From positions 62,001 through 126,000 of the forward strand of contig CAYYMH010000002.1 in the NCBI GenBank assembly GCA_964472785.1: 64,000 nt of DNA. The letters are read 5' to 3'. Numbering within the stretch: position 1 is the first letter of the stretch; each line of letters starts with the position of its first letter. The notes below the pieces were generated by a model, which had not been told where the DNA came from, ran no database searches, and was given only the letters and a program-made list of their open reading frames with translations. Positions 54,845 through 64,000 of the stretch are shown in pieces. Source of the DNA: CAYYMH01 sp964472785. GTDB lineage: Bacteria > Zhuqueibacterota > Zhuqueibacteria > Thermofontimicrobiales > Thermofontimicrobiaceae. The translations under genes were made by a program, and so were the position numbers.

Positions 54845-55942
54845 TTAAATGCTCATTTTTATAAACAACGCCTCATAATCCCGCGCCACCTTATCCCAAG
54901 AGTATCGGGCGATTACTCTGTCTCGCGCTTTAAAGCGATAGTCTTCAACAATTTCCGGACGATCCACCAGATATTGCATCTTCTTGATCAAGTCCTGTTC
55001 ATTATGGTTTCCTACAAAATACAAGCCTGCATCTCCTAAAACTTCATGATGCTCTGCCACATCATTTGCTAACACACAATTCCCAAATCCCATGCCCTCC
55101 AGTAGCGCCGGATGAGTGCCACCCACTTCTGTAGCTTGAACATAAAAATACGCGTTCGATTGAAATTCTTTGTAACCCTCTCCGAACACATATCCTGTAA
55201 AAATGATGCGATCATCTTTGGTTGATTTCAGTTTCTCAATATACTCTTTATTATAGGGTGCATCTCCAACAACAACCAATTTTTTATCTGTTTTAACTTT
55301 CTCAAAAGCTTCGACTACCAAATGGGCGTTATTCTCTGGTTCTAATCGACTCACGTAGAGGACATATTCTCTTGGGTTTAAATTATATTTTTCGAGCACC
55401 TGTTTCGTTTGCACTCGATTAACTGGTGCCCCATAAGGAATGTAGGTGGAATTTTGCTTAAATTTGTCCAAATAATACTTTTGAATATCAACAGCATCCG
55501 TAACAACCTCATTAGGGAAAATGGTTGCCAAATATTCCGACATTTTATAAAACCATTGGCCCAATTTATTCCATTTCTTTCTTTTCCACTCGAGCCCGTC
55601 CACATTGATGGCAACTTTTTGCCCGGTGAGGCGTGGAATCCAGGTAAATGAACTGTTGGCGCTATTGCAAATCAGTATCGCGTCGAATTTGTTAAAAAGG
55701 CTATGCACTGTTGAGAAAAATGTATGAAATACTGTGTCAAAATATTTGTGACTGATCGTGGGTAAAATTATCAGTCGAACACCTTTGTAGTGCGTACCCT
55801 CGTATTGAATATTATTTGACCGGCAATATACTGTCACGTCATGGCCGTATTCAACCAATCTCGGAGCCATTTCTTCAGCAAAAGTTTCGAAGCCTCCGTA
55901 ATTCGCTGGGATTCCTCGTATTCCCATGATCGCAATTTTCAT
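54845..55942 (-). CDS. GT4 family glycosyltransferase with DUF1972 N-terminus
   Basis: A 365-residue GT-B enzyme. It starts KIAIMGIRGIPANYGGFETFAEEMAPRLVEYGHDVTVYCR, the DUF1972 pattern of rhamnosyl- and related transferases that usually act early in repeat-unit assembly. The donor domain begins YVLYVSRLEPENNAHLVVEAFEKV, and VGGTHPALLEGMGFGNCVLAND holds the E-x7-E variant. It probably adds a second or third sugar to the lipid carrier. It lies 31 bp after the GT39-type gene at 55974. Confidence 0.93.
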   Translation of the reverse strand: MKIAIMGIRGIPANYGGFETFAEEMAPRLVEYGHDVTVYCRSNNIQYEGTHYKGVRLIILPTISHKYFDTVFHTFFSTVHSLFNKFDAILICNSANSSFTWIPRLTGQKVAINVDGLEWKRKKWNKLGQWFYKMSEYLATIFPNEVVTDAVDIQKYYLDKFKQNSTYIPYGAPVNRVQTKQVLEKYNLNPREYVLYVSRLEPENNAHLVVEAFEKVKTDKKLVVVGDAPYNKEYIEKLKSTKDDRIIFTGYVFGEGYKEFQSNAYFYVQATEVGGTHPALLEGMGFGNCVLANDVAEHHEVLGDAGLYFVGNHNEQDLIKKMQYLVDRPEIVEDYRFKARDRVIARYSWDKVARDYEALFIKMSI

Positions 55943-55973
55943 ATTCTTCTGACACCCTTTTTTGATAATGAGA

Positions 55974-57668
55974 TTACTCTGTCTGTTCTTCTGTCTGATC
56001 TATTTTATAAACAACTGTTTTTAAGCCGGGCTTTTGATCATTTTTATAAACTAATTCTAAACTTTCGGGGATATTTTCTTCATACAACAAATTTGACAAA
56101 TGAGGATACGATGCTAAATACCGCTCATTCAGGACAAGAAAATCTACTTCTCTGTATTTTGCATATTCAAGAATCCTGTTAATATCATTTTTGGGAATAG
56201 TAACAGACTCAGCAATTTTGAAATTCCCGGCATAAAAATCCACCGTATGCCCTCGACTCATAATGATCGGTGTGTTATCAAAATGCTCTTTTATCCATTC
56301 CCCCGCGATTTTTTGTTCAACAGGATCATGGTAAAATTCTGCCGACCATCGATCACGGTTGATTATTTTTCCCAATTGAGGAAAAAAAAGTGTAACTAAC
56401 AAGATTGCAACAACAATTGCTGTCGCCCAAAATAATAATTTTTTCTCTCCGTAGTTTCCATTCACATTCTGTGCAATAGTTTTCTTAAACCAGGACCCCA
56501 AATAAATTATTCCCTGACTTGCCCAAATGATCGCAATCGGAAAAACAGAAATAAAATAACGATCATTGATGTGAAACAACGGTATCACAATGAACCAGAA
56601 AAATACGATATAGCTTAATAAGTACAAATCTCTGTAAAGCCGTTTTTTATCCCACACGCTTGAAAATAATCCAAGTACAATCAAAATCAAAATAGGCGAT
56701 GTCAATGCATGATTCATGCCAAAAGCAACTACTTTATAAAAATTTTCAGCGTACTTTCTGGTGACAATGTTATAATTCAACGGAACCGAAGGTTGAGATT
56801 CTTTTACTTCCTCATTTAAGAACGTGCCGATGTGATATATTTGGTCGATCAGAACATGTTTGTTGTCTTTGGACAGGGAACGAAACACATCAAACGTTTT
56901 TCCCGTTAACCCAGTTGAAACAGCTTCAAATTGTTGATTGGCTTTTCCCTTTGCGCTGATTGTCCATTTTCCTGTTGCTTTGTGCAAAAAATTTAAATAG
57001 GAAAAAGCAACGATCAAGCATATAACAGCCACCGAAAGTCCGATAATTACTAACTTCATACTAAAATGTTTTTTGACCAAATTAACTATCATTAAAAATA
57101 CCAATATCCCTGAAAACACAATAAAGAATCCAATACCCTCAGGTTTTGTCAAATATGCCAGCCCAAAAAGAATGCCGATAAGAATAACATCCTTTACGGA
57201 AAACTCATTCAAAACTCGCCAGCCAATAAAAACGGACGTTACACCTAACAAGGTGTATAAAGCCTCTGTTTGAGCCCGTGTGGATAAAAAAGCAAATGTT
57301 GGTAGAAAAGCAATTAGGACAGCAGATAATATCGCTACATACCGGGATATATATTTTCTGGTAAACAGATAAACTGGCATAATTATCAAACTACCACAAA
57401 CAATCGATACAAGTCGCCCAGCCAATTCAAAATTCGGAACCAACTTCGAGAATAGTGCCACGACCAGCGGATAAAATGGTGACCAGTATGTATGAAATAC
57501 ATTTGACAATCCTTCTAAATTACCGCTTGCTGCTAATTTCAGATAATTTACCTCATCAAAAACTACGGCAAAACGATAGCGCATCAAAAAAAGTCGAAAT
57601 ACAATTGCTAATATGATAATTAGACTTACAAAAATAATGTCTGTCGTTCTATTTCTCTTGTAATTCAT
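55974..57668 (-). CDS. GT39/ArnT-like membrane glycosyltransferase
   Basis: A polytopic protein of about 564 residues with some ten helices. The first exported loop has the acidic VVFDEVNYLKLA signature near the N-terminus and the HTYWSPFYPLVVALFSKL segment, as in GT-C enzymes of family 39. The C-terminal soluble part (about 475 to the end) holds ...EWIKEHFDNTPIIMSRG. The frame is open to 57731, but the ATG at 57668 is preceded by GGAG and overlaps the previous flippase gene by only 20 bp, so I use it. Such enzymes transfer a sugar from a lipid phosphate to a glycan, lipid or protein on the periplasmic side. It is one of three in this window. Confidence 0.87.
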   Translation of the reverse strand: MNYKRNRTTDIIFVSLIIILAIVFRLFLMRYRFAVVFDEVNYLKLAASGNLEGLSNVFHTYWSPFYPLVVALFSKLVPNFELAGRLVSIVCGSLIIMPVYLFTRKYISRYVAILSAVLIAFLPTFAFLSTRAQTEALYTLLGVTSVFIGWRVLNEFSVKDVILIGILFGLAYLTKPEGIGFFIVFSGILVFLMIVNLVKKHFSMKLVIIGLSVAVICLIVAFSYLNFLHKATGKWTISAKGKANQQFEAVSTGLTGKTFDVFRSLSKDNKHVLIDQIYHIGTFLNEEVKESQPSVPLNYNIVTRKYAENFYKVVAFGMNHALTSPILILIVLGLFSSVWDKKRLYRDLYLLSYIVFFWFIVIPLFHINDRYFISVFPIAIIWASQGIIYLGSWFKKTIAQNVNGNYGEKKLLFWATAIVVAILLVTLFFPQLGKIINRDRWSAEFYHDPVEQKIAGEWIKEHFDNTPIIMSRGHTVDFYAGNFKIAESVTIPKNDINRILEYAKYREVDFLVLNERYLASYPHLSNLLYEENIPESLELVYKNDQKPGLKTVVYKIDQTEEQTE

Positions 57669-59166
57669 TATTTCTCCAGAAAAGGTAACCTGGCTTTCCG
57701 TTTTTAATGTGTTTATATTTATCACCAACAATCGAATCTGCCAACGACGCTTTGATTTCGTTGAGTTGCCGTTTATTGAAAATTAGCATGAATAAACAAA
57801 ATAGTATCGCGCCAAACAATACCAAACCAATCAATCCGATCAAATTTATGTCTGATTTAAAGATGAATTCCATTACCAGATAAATTCCAGCCGCCATTAA
57901 TACAGCGCTCAAAAATGTCGGGAATAACCGTTTTATCACACGCCAGAGGCTCAGATCAATAAATGAATACGTTATTTTGATGATAATTGGTGTCGTTAAC
58001 AAATAGTAAAAGACAATACCTAATACCATTGTGTTCAAACCATATCTGACTGTCATTAAGAGCATGGCGATAAAAATCGACTTTGTAACTAAATTCCATT
58101 TAAATTCGATATCAGAGCGTCCTTTTGCTAGCAGAACGAATCCAATTGTAACCCCAATAGTATTAAGTATTGATACCATCGCTAAAGCTTGTAGGGGAAA
58201 AACTGTTCCGCTCCATTTTTCGCCTAATAATACTCCAACAAATGGTTTAGCTATAACTGATACGCCGATCAATATCGGAAAACTAATCATAGCTATCATA
58301 TCAAGCACTTTGAGATATGCATTTTGAAAACGGATGTTGTCATCCTGAATCCTTGCTAAAGCAGGAAACATTACTCTACCAACGATGAATGATAATCGCC
58401 CTACTGTTTGGGATGTTACATTGTTTGCCAAAGAGTATAATCCTAATGGAGCAGGACCTAAAAATTTTCCTGTTATAAAGGATGTGATATTGTTTCCAGT
58501 GTACATCACAAAATTTGTAAAGAAAACATTAAGACCAAACCTTATAAGTCTTTTAAATCTTTCTAAATAAAAAGAAATCTGTATTTTCCATTCACTTTTT
58601 AATATAAAAATCAGATTCATCACCAAATGCCATGCAATGATGCCCCAAATTAAGCTCCAAACACCGAACCCTGTGGCTGCCAGAGTAATAGAAATGAGCC
58701 CGTAACAGATGCTTCCTAAAATCTCAGCCCTTGCTATTTCCTTGAAATTAAGTTCTCTGTTTAAAAGGGACTTCTGAACAACTCCCAATGCTCCAAAAAC
58801 AAATGTTAACGCTGCCAATTTTAGAATTGGTTCCAGCGCCGGCATTTGAAAAAAATCAGCGATGTAAGACGTGCTGATAATCAGGAAGAATGATAATACT
58901 AATCCGGTCATTAAGCTTGCAACAAAAAGCGTTGACAAATCCTTTTTATCGATGGTCTCTTTTTGAATTATTGCAGCGACGATACCGGTTTCATTCAACA
59001 ATGCGATGAAACGAATGAAAATAAAAACAATGCCGATAATTCCAAAGTCGGAAGGCGTTAACAACCTTGCCAGCACGATCATTATCACGAACTGGATAAT
59101 TTGATTTGATAATTTACCGGCGCCGTTCCAAATAATTCCTGAAATTGTTTTATTTTTTAGGTTCAC
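57649..59166 (-). CDS. Lipopolysaccharide/polysaccharide flippase (Wzx/MOP type)
   Basis: A 505-residue membrane protein with about 14 helices. It begins NLKNKTISGIIWNGAGKLSNQIIQFVIMIVLARLLTPSDFGIIG, the classic start of the MOP-family exporter group that includes WzxC, TuaB and AmsL. Other marks are NETGIVAAIIQ and LGVVQKSLLNRELNFKEIARAEI. It is clearly distinct from the other flippase at 47641 and presumably moves a different lipid-linked saccharide. The end of the gene overlaps the next start by 20 bp, with good coupling. Confidence 0.92.
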   Translation of the reverse strand: MNLKNKTISGIIWNGAGKLSNQIIQFVIMIVLARLLTPSDFGIIGIVFIFIRFIALLNETGIVAAIIQKETIDKKDLSTLFVASLMTGLVLSFFLIISTSYIADFFQMPALEPILKLAALTFVFGALGVVQKSLLNRELNFKEIARAEILGSICYGLISITLAATGFGVWSLIWGIIAWHLVMNLIFILKSEWKIQISFYLERFKRLIRFGLNVFFTNFVMYTGNNITSFITGKFLGPAPLGLYSLANNVTSQTVGRLSFIVGRVMFPALARIQDDNIRFQNAYLKVLDMIAMISFPILIGVSVIAKPFVGVLLGEKWSGTVFPLQALAMVSILNTIGVTIGFVLLAKGRSDIEFKWNLVTKSIFIAMLLMTVRYGLNTMVLGIVFYYLLTTPIIIKITYSFIDLSLWRVIKRLFPTFLSAVLMAAGIYLVMEFIFKSDINLIGLIGLVLFGAILFCLFMLIFNKRQLNEIKASLADSIVGDKYKHIKNGKPGYLFWRNNELQEK

Positions 59167-59229
59167 TATGTTTTGAAAATCTTCCTATTCTTTCCCAAAA
59201 TTAACACAAATCACTTAATGAGTTGCTCG

Positions 59230-60444
59230 TCATGATGTTATATTCTCTTTGATGTAACTCAGATATACATCATAAGTATCAATTTTGTGATCATATTCAT
59301 AAGGTCCAATATGAGGATTTTCATCAATCCATTCAATTAGTCTGTTAATTAATTTATGACCAATCTCTTTTCTGAAATCAACCCCTTTTTTGATAATCCT
59401 TGGATCTAAATGTATAAATAAATCTTCCCAAATTTGATAAGAATGATATGGGGAAAGCAATGGACAGTCGACATAATTTTTGAAAACCTGGTGATATATT
59501 CCCTGAAACAAACCTTCCCTGGTATATTGTACTTCGAAAAATTTATCCGGCTTCTCATATGGATAATCTTGATGATAAGCGATGATAGTACCTGCTGCAG
59601 TACCCGACCAAAAAAGACACTTGTTTTTAAAGCGCTCTGCGATTTTCTTTAAAGTTGGCAAAAAGCGAATATGTCTCGGATCAGAATACAAATCACTGTA
59701 AATAATTTTACGTTCAGTCTCCTCGGCAGTCTCTTCGTTTTGACCATCGTGATAGATGAGATCAGTAATTTCAATATCATTCATTTCAATCCATTTCTTT
59801 ACCAGATGATAATCGGGTTCAGAGCTAAAAACGATCCAATTTTCCTTATTCATTTTCGGAACAAGCACGATTAACTGACTGTCCTTTCCACCAACAAGTA
59901 CGATATTTTTATAATCGGGGAATTTCTTTTCGATACGATTAATATAATCCGTTAAATGAAAAACCACCTTTTCGATAATTGTATCCGGGTCACGTAATGA
60001 AAAGTCCGGTACCATCATAATGGATTCGCCAGATGGCGTTACTTTATGGAACGCTTTTAACCTTTTTATTCTGCTATCGATTGTATCCCATCGCTCATAC
60101 CACAATTTTTCAACCAGATAAATATGCATTTTTCTTGCCAACACTTCCCGAATATTTTTCCTTAGCTTATGGGGAATCGCCGCGGCTAATCGCATTAGCA
60201 TTTTATTGTTGGCATTTTCATCTTCAAAGTAATTTATCGGCTGAAAAAGCGGATTTAACATAAAACGGTTCACATGTTTGATCAAGGATACGACTGAAGT
60301 CGAGACAAGCAAATGATCCGCATGATGCATATAATAGCACGGATAAACCGCTGCGCTGTTTTCCTCCAGACAATAGGTCGCTACAACAGCCATCGCCGGG
60401 TAATCGACATGCAGACTTTCGCTGGTTATTTTATCTAATATCAT
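59230..60444 (-). CDS. Divergent asparagine-synthetase-like PP-loop protein lacking the catalytic Cys
   Basis: A 404-residue cytoplasmic protein. Near 185-192 it has LVGGKDSQLI, a PP-loop ATP-pyrophosphatase motif (usual SGGxDS) in the position seen in AsnB-like enzymes. The N-terminal third (HHADHLLVSTSVVSLIKHVN, AFHKVTPSGE) resembles a class II glutaminase domain that has lost the start MCG and its Cys. Ammonia would thus have to come from elsewhere, or the protein may use another amine. It could amidate or ligate a carboxylate in the polymer, perhaps with the true AsnB at 45666. I do not recognise a named family. It is 63 bp from the flippase gene and 36 bp from the GT39 gene, in the same operon. 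Confidence 0.6.
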   Translation of the reverse strand: MILDKITSESLHVDYPAMAVVATYCLEENSAAVYPCYYMHHADHLLVSTSVVSLIKHVNRFMLNPLFQPINYFEDENANNKMLMRLAAAIPHKLRKNIREVLARKMHIYLVEKLWYERWDTIDSRIKRLKAFHKVTPSGESIMMVPDFSLRDPDTIIEKVVFHLTDYINRIEKKFPDYKNIVLVGGKDSQLIVLVPKMNKENWIVFSSEPDYHLVKKWIEMNDIEITDLIYHDGQNEETAEETERKIIYSDLYSDPRHIRFLPTLKKIAERFKNKCLFWSGTAAGTIIAYHQDYPYEKPDKFFEVQYTREGLFQGIYHQVFKNYVDCPLLSPYHSYQIWEDLFIHLDPRIIKKGVDFRKEIGHKLINRLIEWIDENPHIGPYEYDHKIDTYDVYLSYIKENITS

Positions 60445-60480
60445 TTTCGAACTCCACGATAAGTAACTTTTAGAAATAAA

Positions 60481-62394
60481 TCATCTACTCCTGGTGCTTA
60501 CTTTTTTAAATAGTTGCACCGGATTTGTCTCATCCCCAAAGACCCGCGATATTGAATATTGATGAATGACAAGCCCATCTATTGGCCGATCTAAAAATTG
60601 ATAACATCGGCGCGTATAGCCGTCATAAATAATATAATCCGGCGGATTATTTTTGATTTCATTTTCCAATTTCTCTACAAATGTGGTTTCCACTTCTGAT
60701 AAATAGGACGTCGGATGGGCAATCATTAAGTACGGGGCAACTTTGGGGTGAATAGACCAAATCATACCTCCGGATAAAATCGTCTCACCTTCTTTTGCAT
60801 TGCTGGTAAAATGGTTATGCACCGCTTTTACCGTTTTTGGCGACCAAGCACCGTCATATTTTAAGTTCAGATACTGAGCGGATTCGCCAAAACTGCCAGC
60901 AAGCGCTCCGACCAAAAGTGTAGCCACTAAGTAGTCGCGTAAAAATCCTTGAGTTGAAATCAATTTCTTTGATATCAGTAGAAAAATTATTACTGAGATA
61001 ATGATGATGACGAGTATCAATCCATAGCGTCCGGGTAAAATTCTGGTCACAGAGTCTAACTGCAGGGCAAGTGCGAGAACAACCAAAAATGCGGAAACAA
61101 TGAAAATTTTTAATTTATTTTTATAAACGAATTCTTTTTCTTTTATGCTAATTTTAGTAATCAGCCAAATCAGAGCCGCTATTAAAAAAACCACACTAAA
61201 ATCTGTTTTTTGATTCATTAAAGTTAGAAAGCCGTAAAACAAATAAGCCAAAGTTATAATCAACAATATCGAAATCAATCTCCCCTTATCGGATTTATAC
61301 AAATAATGTTTCCATAGCCAGGCCATTCCAATAATTAGCGGAGGGTACACCTCCACAGCATAAGCCGGAAAAAATCCCCGCGCCCAAAAATAATAGAGAT
61401 ACAATACTGATGAAAAAAACGCCCACACAGGTATCAATAATCTTAATTTTTGGTTTTTATTGTCGCCGGACTTTTTTGACAAGATATCTTTCACAAGCAA
61501 TACCAAGAAAAAGGTAAATCCCAGAATCAGATATAAATTCATGCGAAAGACGGCTCTCACTTCTTTCATCGATACTGATAAATTTTGGCCTGCAAGACGT
61601 ATTTTATTCAATTCTTCGGAAGCCACTGTGATCTGCGGCAGATAAATAAATTTTGCCAGAGATTGGAAGAAAAGTTGGGCAGGATTAAGTGGTGAATTCA
61701 AAAACTCATTCCATGACATAAAATTTAAATAAAATATCATTATCACGGAAACAATGACAAGAAAACCAGAAGAGAGCGTCAATATTTCAACAATTGTTCT
61801 CGATAATTTACGTCCATTAATAATCACCAACATGATCACAAGTGCTGCAAAACCAGCCAGACTGCTTTCCCGAACATAGAAGGCTAATCCGATGAACAAT
61901 CCGCTCAAAAACAGATAAAGCAACTTCCGTTGATCCTGGGACACGAGAAACATAAAAATTCCCAGACTCATCCAGAACAGCATAACATTGGGCATTTTTA
62001 CGATGGTACAATACATAATCGTAAACGGGAAAAAGATGTACAGAATTTGCGCTATCTTCCCCGTATCGGAATCAAACAATCGTTTTGCTATCAAATAAAA
62101 CAGTATGCTATTTCCGGCACAGCATAGCAAAATCAGGAGACGTCCGCTGACAAATGACATACCGAATATTTTCAAAAAAAGAGCCAATTGCACGACATAA
62201 AAAGGCTGCCTCGATTGAAAATCAACCACCGGAATGTTGCCTTCGAGTAGCAATTTTCCATCGGCTAAGTGTGCACCTTCGTCCGGATTAATCCACCGCT
62301 GACTAATCAGCAATAAGCCAATCAAAATCAACAGAATCGTAAAACTTACCACCTGTGCAAGTTCATTTTTATTTAAAATATTTTTCACTGACAT
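60481..62394 (-). CDS. GT39/ArnT-like membrane glycosyltransferase
   Basis: A 637-residue protein with about 13 helices. It carries the family 39 hallmark WINPDEGAHLADGKLLLEG in the first exported loop, then PVVDFQSRQPFYVVQLALFLKIFG and FYVRESSLAGFAALV. The soluble C-terminus (about 520-637: GAWSPKTVKAVHNHFTSNAKEGETILSGGMIWS, followed by YIIYDGYTRRCYQFLD) is typical of bacterial GT-C proteins. It presumably adds a sugar on the periplasmic face. It lies 38 bp after the epimerase gene. It is only distantly like the other two GT39 proteins in the window. Confidence 0.87.
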   Translation of the reverse strand: MSVKNILNKNELAQVVSFTILLILIGLLLISQRWINPDEGAHLADGKLLLEGNIPVVDFQSRQPFYVVQLALFLKIFGMSFVSGRLLILLCCAGNSILFYLIAKRLFDSDTGKIAQILYIFFPFTIMYCTIVKMPNVMLFWMSLGIFMFLVSQDQRKLLYLFLSGLFIGLAFYVRESSLAGFAALVIMLVIINGRKLSRTIVEILTLSSGFLVIVSVIMIFYLNFMSWNEFLNSPLNPAQLFFQSLAKFIYLPQITVASEELNKIRLAGQNLSVSMKEVRAVFRMNLYLILGFTFFLVLLVKDILSKKSGDNKNQKLRLLIPVWAFFSSVLYLYYFWARGFFPAYAVEVYPPLIIGMAWLWKHYLYKSDKGRLISILLIITLAYLFYGFLTLMNQKTDFSVVFLIAALIWLITKISIKEKEFVYKNKLKIFIVSAFLVVLALALQLDSVTRILPGRYGLILVIIIISVIIFLLISKKLISTQGFLRDYLVATLLVGALAGSFGESAQYLNLKYDGAWSPKTVKAVHNHFTSNAKEGETILSGGMIWSIHPKVAPYLMIAHPTSYLSEVETTFVEKLENEIKNNPPDYIIYDGYTRRCYQFLDRPIDGLVIHQYSISRVFGDETNPVQLFKKVSTRSR

Positions 62395-62432
62395 CTAATT
62401 TTTAAAACCAGTGTAAAATCAAATCCGTTAAA

Positions 62433-63416
62433 TTACCAATAATGTTGGCTGTATTTCTTATAATAATTAAAAGTCATTTCAATGCCTTCACTCAAATCTA
62501 CCTTTGGTTGCCAATTGAGATAACGGCTAATTTTTTCAATGTTGGTAATATAATCCCCGGTTTCCACATTAATATATTCATCGGGCCATTCCATATATTT
62601 TACTTCTCCCTTACCAACGACTGCAACTACTTCCTCTGCCATTTCACGGAACTTTGTTCCGGTTCCGCTGCCCACATTAAATACTTCTCCCGCTGTGTTC
62701 TCATTTACCGCTGCCAGGATAAAAGCCTCTGCCAGATCGTCCACATAAAAATAATCCCGAATCTGATTGCCGTCACCAAAGACCGTAATCGTTTTGTTTT
62801 CCATCGCCTGACGTAAAAACCAGTTAATGATGGAATATTTGCTGTGCTTCATCTGACAGCGCGGGCCGTAAGGATTTGCTATTCTGAAAATAACTACCGG
62901 AATTTTGAACAAACGGTGATAATACAAATAAAGATTTTCAGCCGCAGCTTTATTCAGAGCATACGGTGTAAGCGGTTGCATCGGTTGTGCCTCTTCAACT
63001 GGAATCCGGTCAATTTGTCCGAACTGAAGGCGGGAACCGGAAAATAGGACTTTCGCTTCGGGATTATATTTTTTCACCGCTTCAATTACATTTAAATGTC
63101 CGATATAATTGATGTCTGCATCCAGAAACGGGTCTTTCAGGCTGTCGTTATGGCTGACCTGTGCGGCCAGATTAAAAATGTAGTCTTTATTTCTGACTAA
63201 AATCTTAATCGCCTCTTTATCCCGAATATCAACAATATTGACAAAAACTTTATCCTTGATCGGTTCAATATTAAAAAAATTCCCTCCGAACGGCTCAATA
63301 AGCGCATCAGCAATTGTCACCTCTGCACCACACTCAACCAATAGGCTGGCGATTGTACTTCCGATCATTCCCAAACCGCCAGTAATCAGTGCCTTCTTTC
63401 CATCTAAATTAAGCAT
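62433..63416 (-). CDS. NAD-dependent nucleotide-sugar epimerase/dehydratase (extended SDR)
   Basis: A 327-residue Rossmann enzyme. It has the cofactor motif ITGGLGMIGSTIA (about 10-22), DIRD, the NLAAQVSHNDSLKDP segment, active-site PLTPYALNKAAAENL (Tyr-x3-Lys) and RIANPYGPRCQ. The NAQVSH..DP and RDYFYVDDLAEAF patterns fit UDP-glucose 4-epimerase-like and dTDP- or CDP-sugar dehydratase-like SDRs; I cannot decide between them. It would make an activated sugar for the cluster. It follows the partial GT4 gene by 19 bp. Confidence 0.9.
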   Translation of the reverse strand: MLNLDGKKALITGGLGMIGSTIASLLVECGAEVTIADALIEPFGGNFFNIEPIKDKVFVNIVDIRDKEAIKILVRNKDYIFNLAAQVSHNDSLKDPFLDADINYIGHLNVIEAVKKYNPEAKVLFSGSRLQFGQIDRIPVEEAQPMQPLTPYALNKAAAENLYLYYHRLFKIPVVIFRIANPYGPRCQMKHSKYSIINWFLRQAMENKTITVFGDGNQIRDYFYVDDLAEAFILAAVNENTAGEVFNVGSGTGTKFREMAEEVVAVVGKGEVKYMEWPDEYINVETGDYITNIEKISRYLNWQPKVDLSEGIEMTFNYYKKYSQHYW

Positions 63417-63435
63417 ATTTTCCCTTTGCCATAAA

Positions 63436-64000
63436 TTAATTACGGCTCAATACAGCTTTATAAATATCAGTTAAATTATGAGTCTGGATTCTGATATTAA
63501 AATTTTCATGAATCGCTTCACTCGCCTTTTCACCTAATTGGCGACGCAATTGCTCATCCTTTTCCAACTTGCTGATATATTCAACTAGTTTATCAGTTTC
63601 CTTTTCCTGGATTAAAAGTCCGTTTTTTTCATGATCAATCACATCTGGTATTCCGGCATGATAGCTAGATACAGCAGGTAAACCGGTCGCCATCGCCTCT
63701 AACAATGTCGTTGGGATGCCCTCTGTAGCACCTGTTTTGTCGGTTACACTGGGGTGAACATAAACATGACTTTGGTATAACAAGTCTAAATAATCATCTG
63801 AAATGGGAACAAAACCTAAAAATTTGACATTGTTTTCCAACTTGCGTTCACGAACAAATTGTATCAGTTCATTTTCTAACGGACCGCTACCAATCAAATT
63901 TAAAATAATCTTTTTTTTGCCTAACTGATTAATTAATTTGTCCATGGCAAGCAATGTGTAAATATGTCCCTTTTTGGGGATCATACTTGCAATCTGAATT
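63436..64000 (-). CDS. GT4 family glycosyltransferase, N-terminus beyond the window
   Basis: The C-terminal half of a GT-B enzyme. The frame is open to the window edge and reads IQIASMIPKKGHIYTLLAMDKL, the standard start of the donor domain, so the ATG at 63984 is internal. LIGSGPLENELIQFV, VKFLGFVPISDDYLDLL and GIPTTLLEAMATGLPAVSSYHAGIPDVI (E-x7-E) follow. The missing half should lie just right of the window. It is likely part of the same operon as the epimerase (19 bp). Confidence 0.92.
   Translation of the reverse strand, partial: IQIASMIPKKGHIYTLLAMDKLINQLGKKKIILNLIGSGPLENELIQFVRERKLENNVKFLGFVPISDDYLDLLYQSHVYVHPSVTDKTGATEGIPTTLLEAMATGLPAVSSYHAGIPDVIDHEKNGLLIQEKETDKLVEYISKLEKDEQLRRQLGEKASEAIHENFNIRIQTHNLTDIYKAVLSRN

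Noticed and set aside
57669..57731. Longer N-terminus of the GT39 gene at 55974
   Set aside because: It would overlap the flippase gene by 83 bp; the ATG at 57668 has a good Shine-Dalgarno and a membrane-protein-like start.

Overview
The window looks like part of the chromosome of an FCB-group bacterium, most like Calditrichota, candidate phylum KSB1 or Ignavibacteriota; this is inferred from gene families and not proven. The main clues are large secreted proteins ending in a 'QNYPNPF...' Por-type (type IX secretion) sorting domain, a moderately AT-rich composition, and gene families typical of that group. Almost everything is on the minus strand. The exceptions are two adjacent membrane-protein genes (and perhaps a tiny ORF before them) at 21.2-23.9 kb. 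No rRNA, tRNA, CRISPR array or transposase was seen.

Left part (1-17.4 kb): secreted polysaccharide-active proteins. A 2,635-bp direct repeat, apparently identical in both copies, covers 3-2637 and 2770-5404. It carries the C-terminal sorting module of one gene plus the N-terminal GH105 enzyme of the next. The result is a partial GH105 gene, a complete GH105 gene and a DNRLRE-type adhesin-like gene with the same 398-residue tail. Next come a PL11-like rhamnogalacturonan lyase-type propeller and a 3,063-residue mosaic with an SGNH esterase, three FnIII domains, about thirteen Ig-like repeats and a sorting domain. Together they suggest handling of a uronate/rhamnose-type polymer.

Middle part (17.4-37 kb): a small exopolysaccharide module (FemAB-like protein, GT2, DUF2304 protein, polysaccharide deacetylase) resembles the genes that accompany exosortase loci, although no exosortase is present. 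After a divergent intergenic region and the two plus-strand genes comes a minus-strand cassette of three alkaline-phosphatase-superfamily enzymes, a tiny ribbon-helix-helix-like protein and an Oxa1/EMC3-like membrane protein. Three otherwise unrelated proteins in this region end in the same short tail (R/K-L-x-x-LGY-L/I-x). This cassette is my best candidate for an undescribed system. A Sat-CysC pair (PAPS synthesis) and a membrane-anchored heparinase II/III-like protein follow, then a truncated phosphatase-superfamily gene next to a C-terminally truncated glycosidase; the pair looks like a deletion scar.

Right part (37-64 kb): a dense, co-directional Wzx/Wzy-type polysaccharide assembly cluster. 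It has five GT4 glycosyltransferases, two GT39-type membrane glycosyltransferases, two flippases, an O-antigen ligase/polymerase, glutamine-dependent asparagine synthetase and a degenerate PP-loop relative, an F420-hydrogenase-beta-like iron-sulfur protein, a sugar-nucleotide epimerase/dehydratase, and hydrolases or lyases (GHL15-like, GH39-like and an (alpha/alpha)-toroid protein) inside the operon. Short spacings and 1-20 bp overlaps suggest one or a few long transcripts. The genes plausibly make, modify (deacetylation, possibly sulfation and phospho-decoration), export and trim an extracellular polysaccharide. The priming transferase, the Wza/Wzc export components and the type IX machinery are not in this window.
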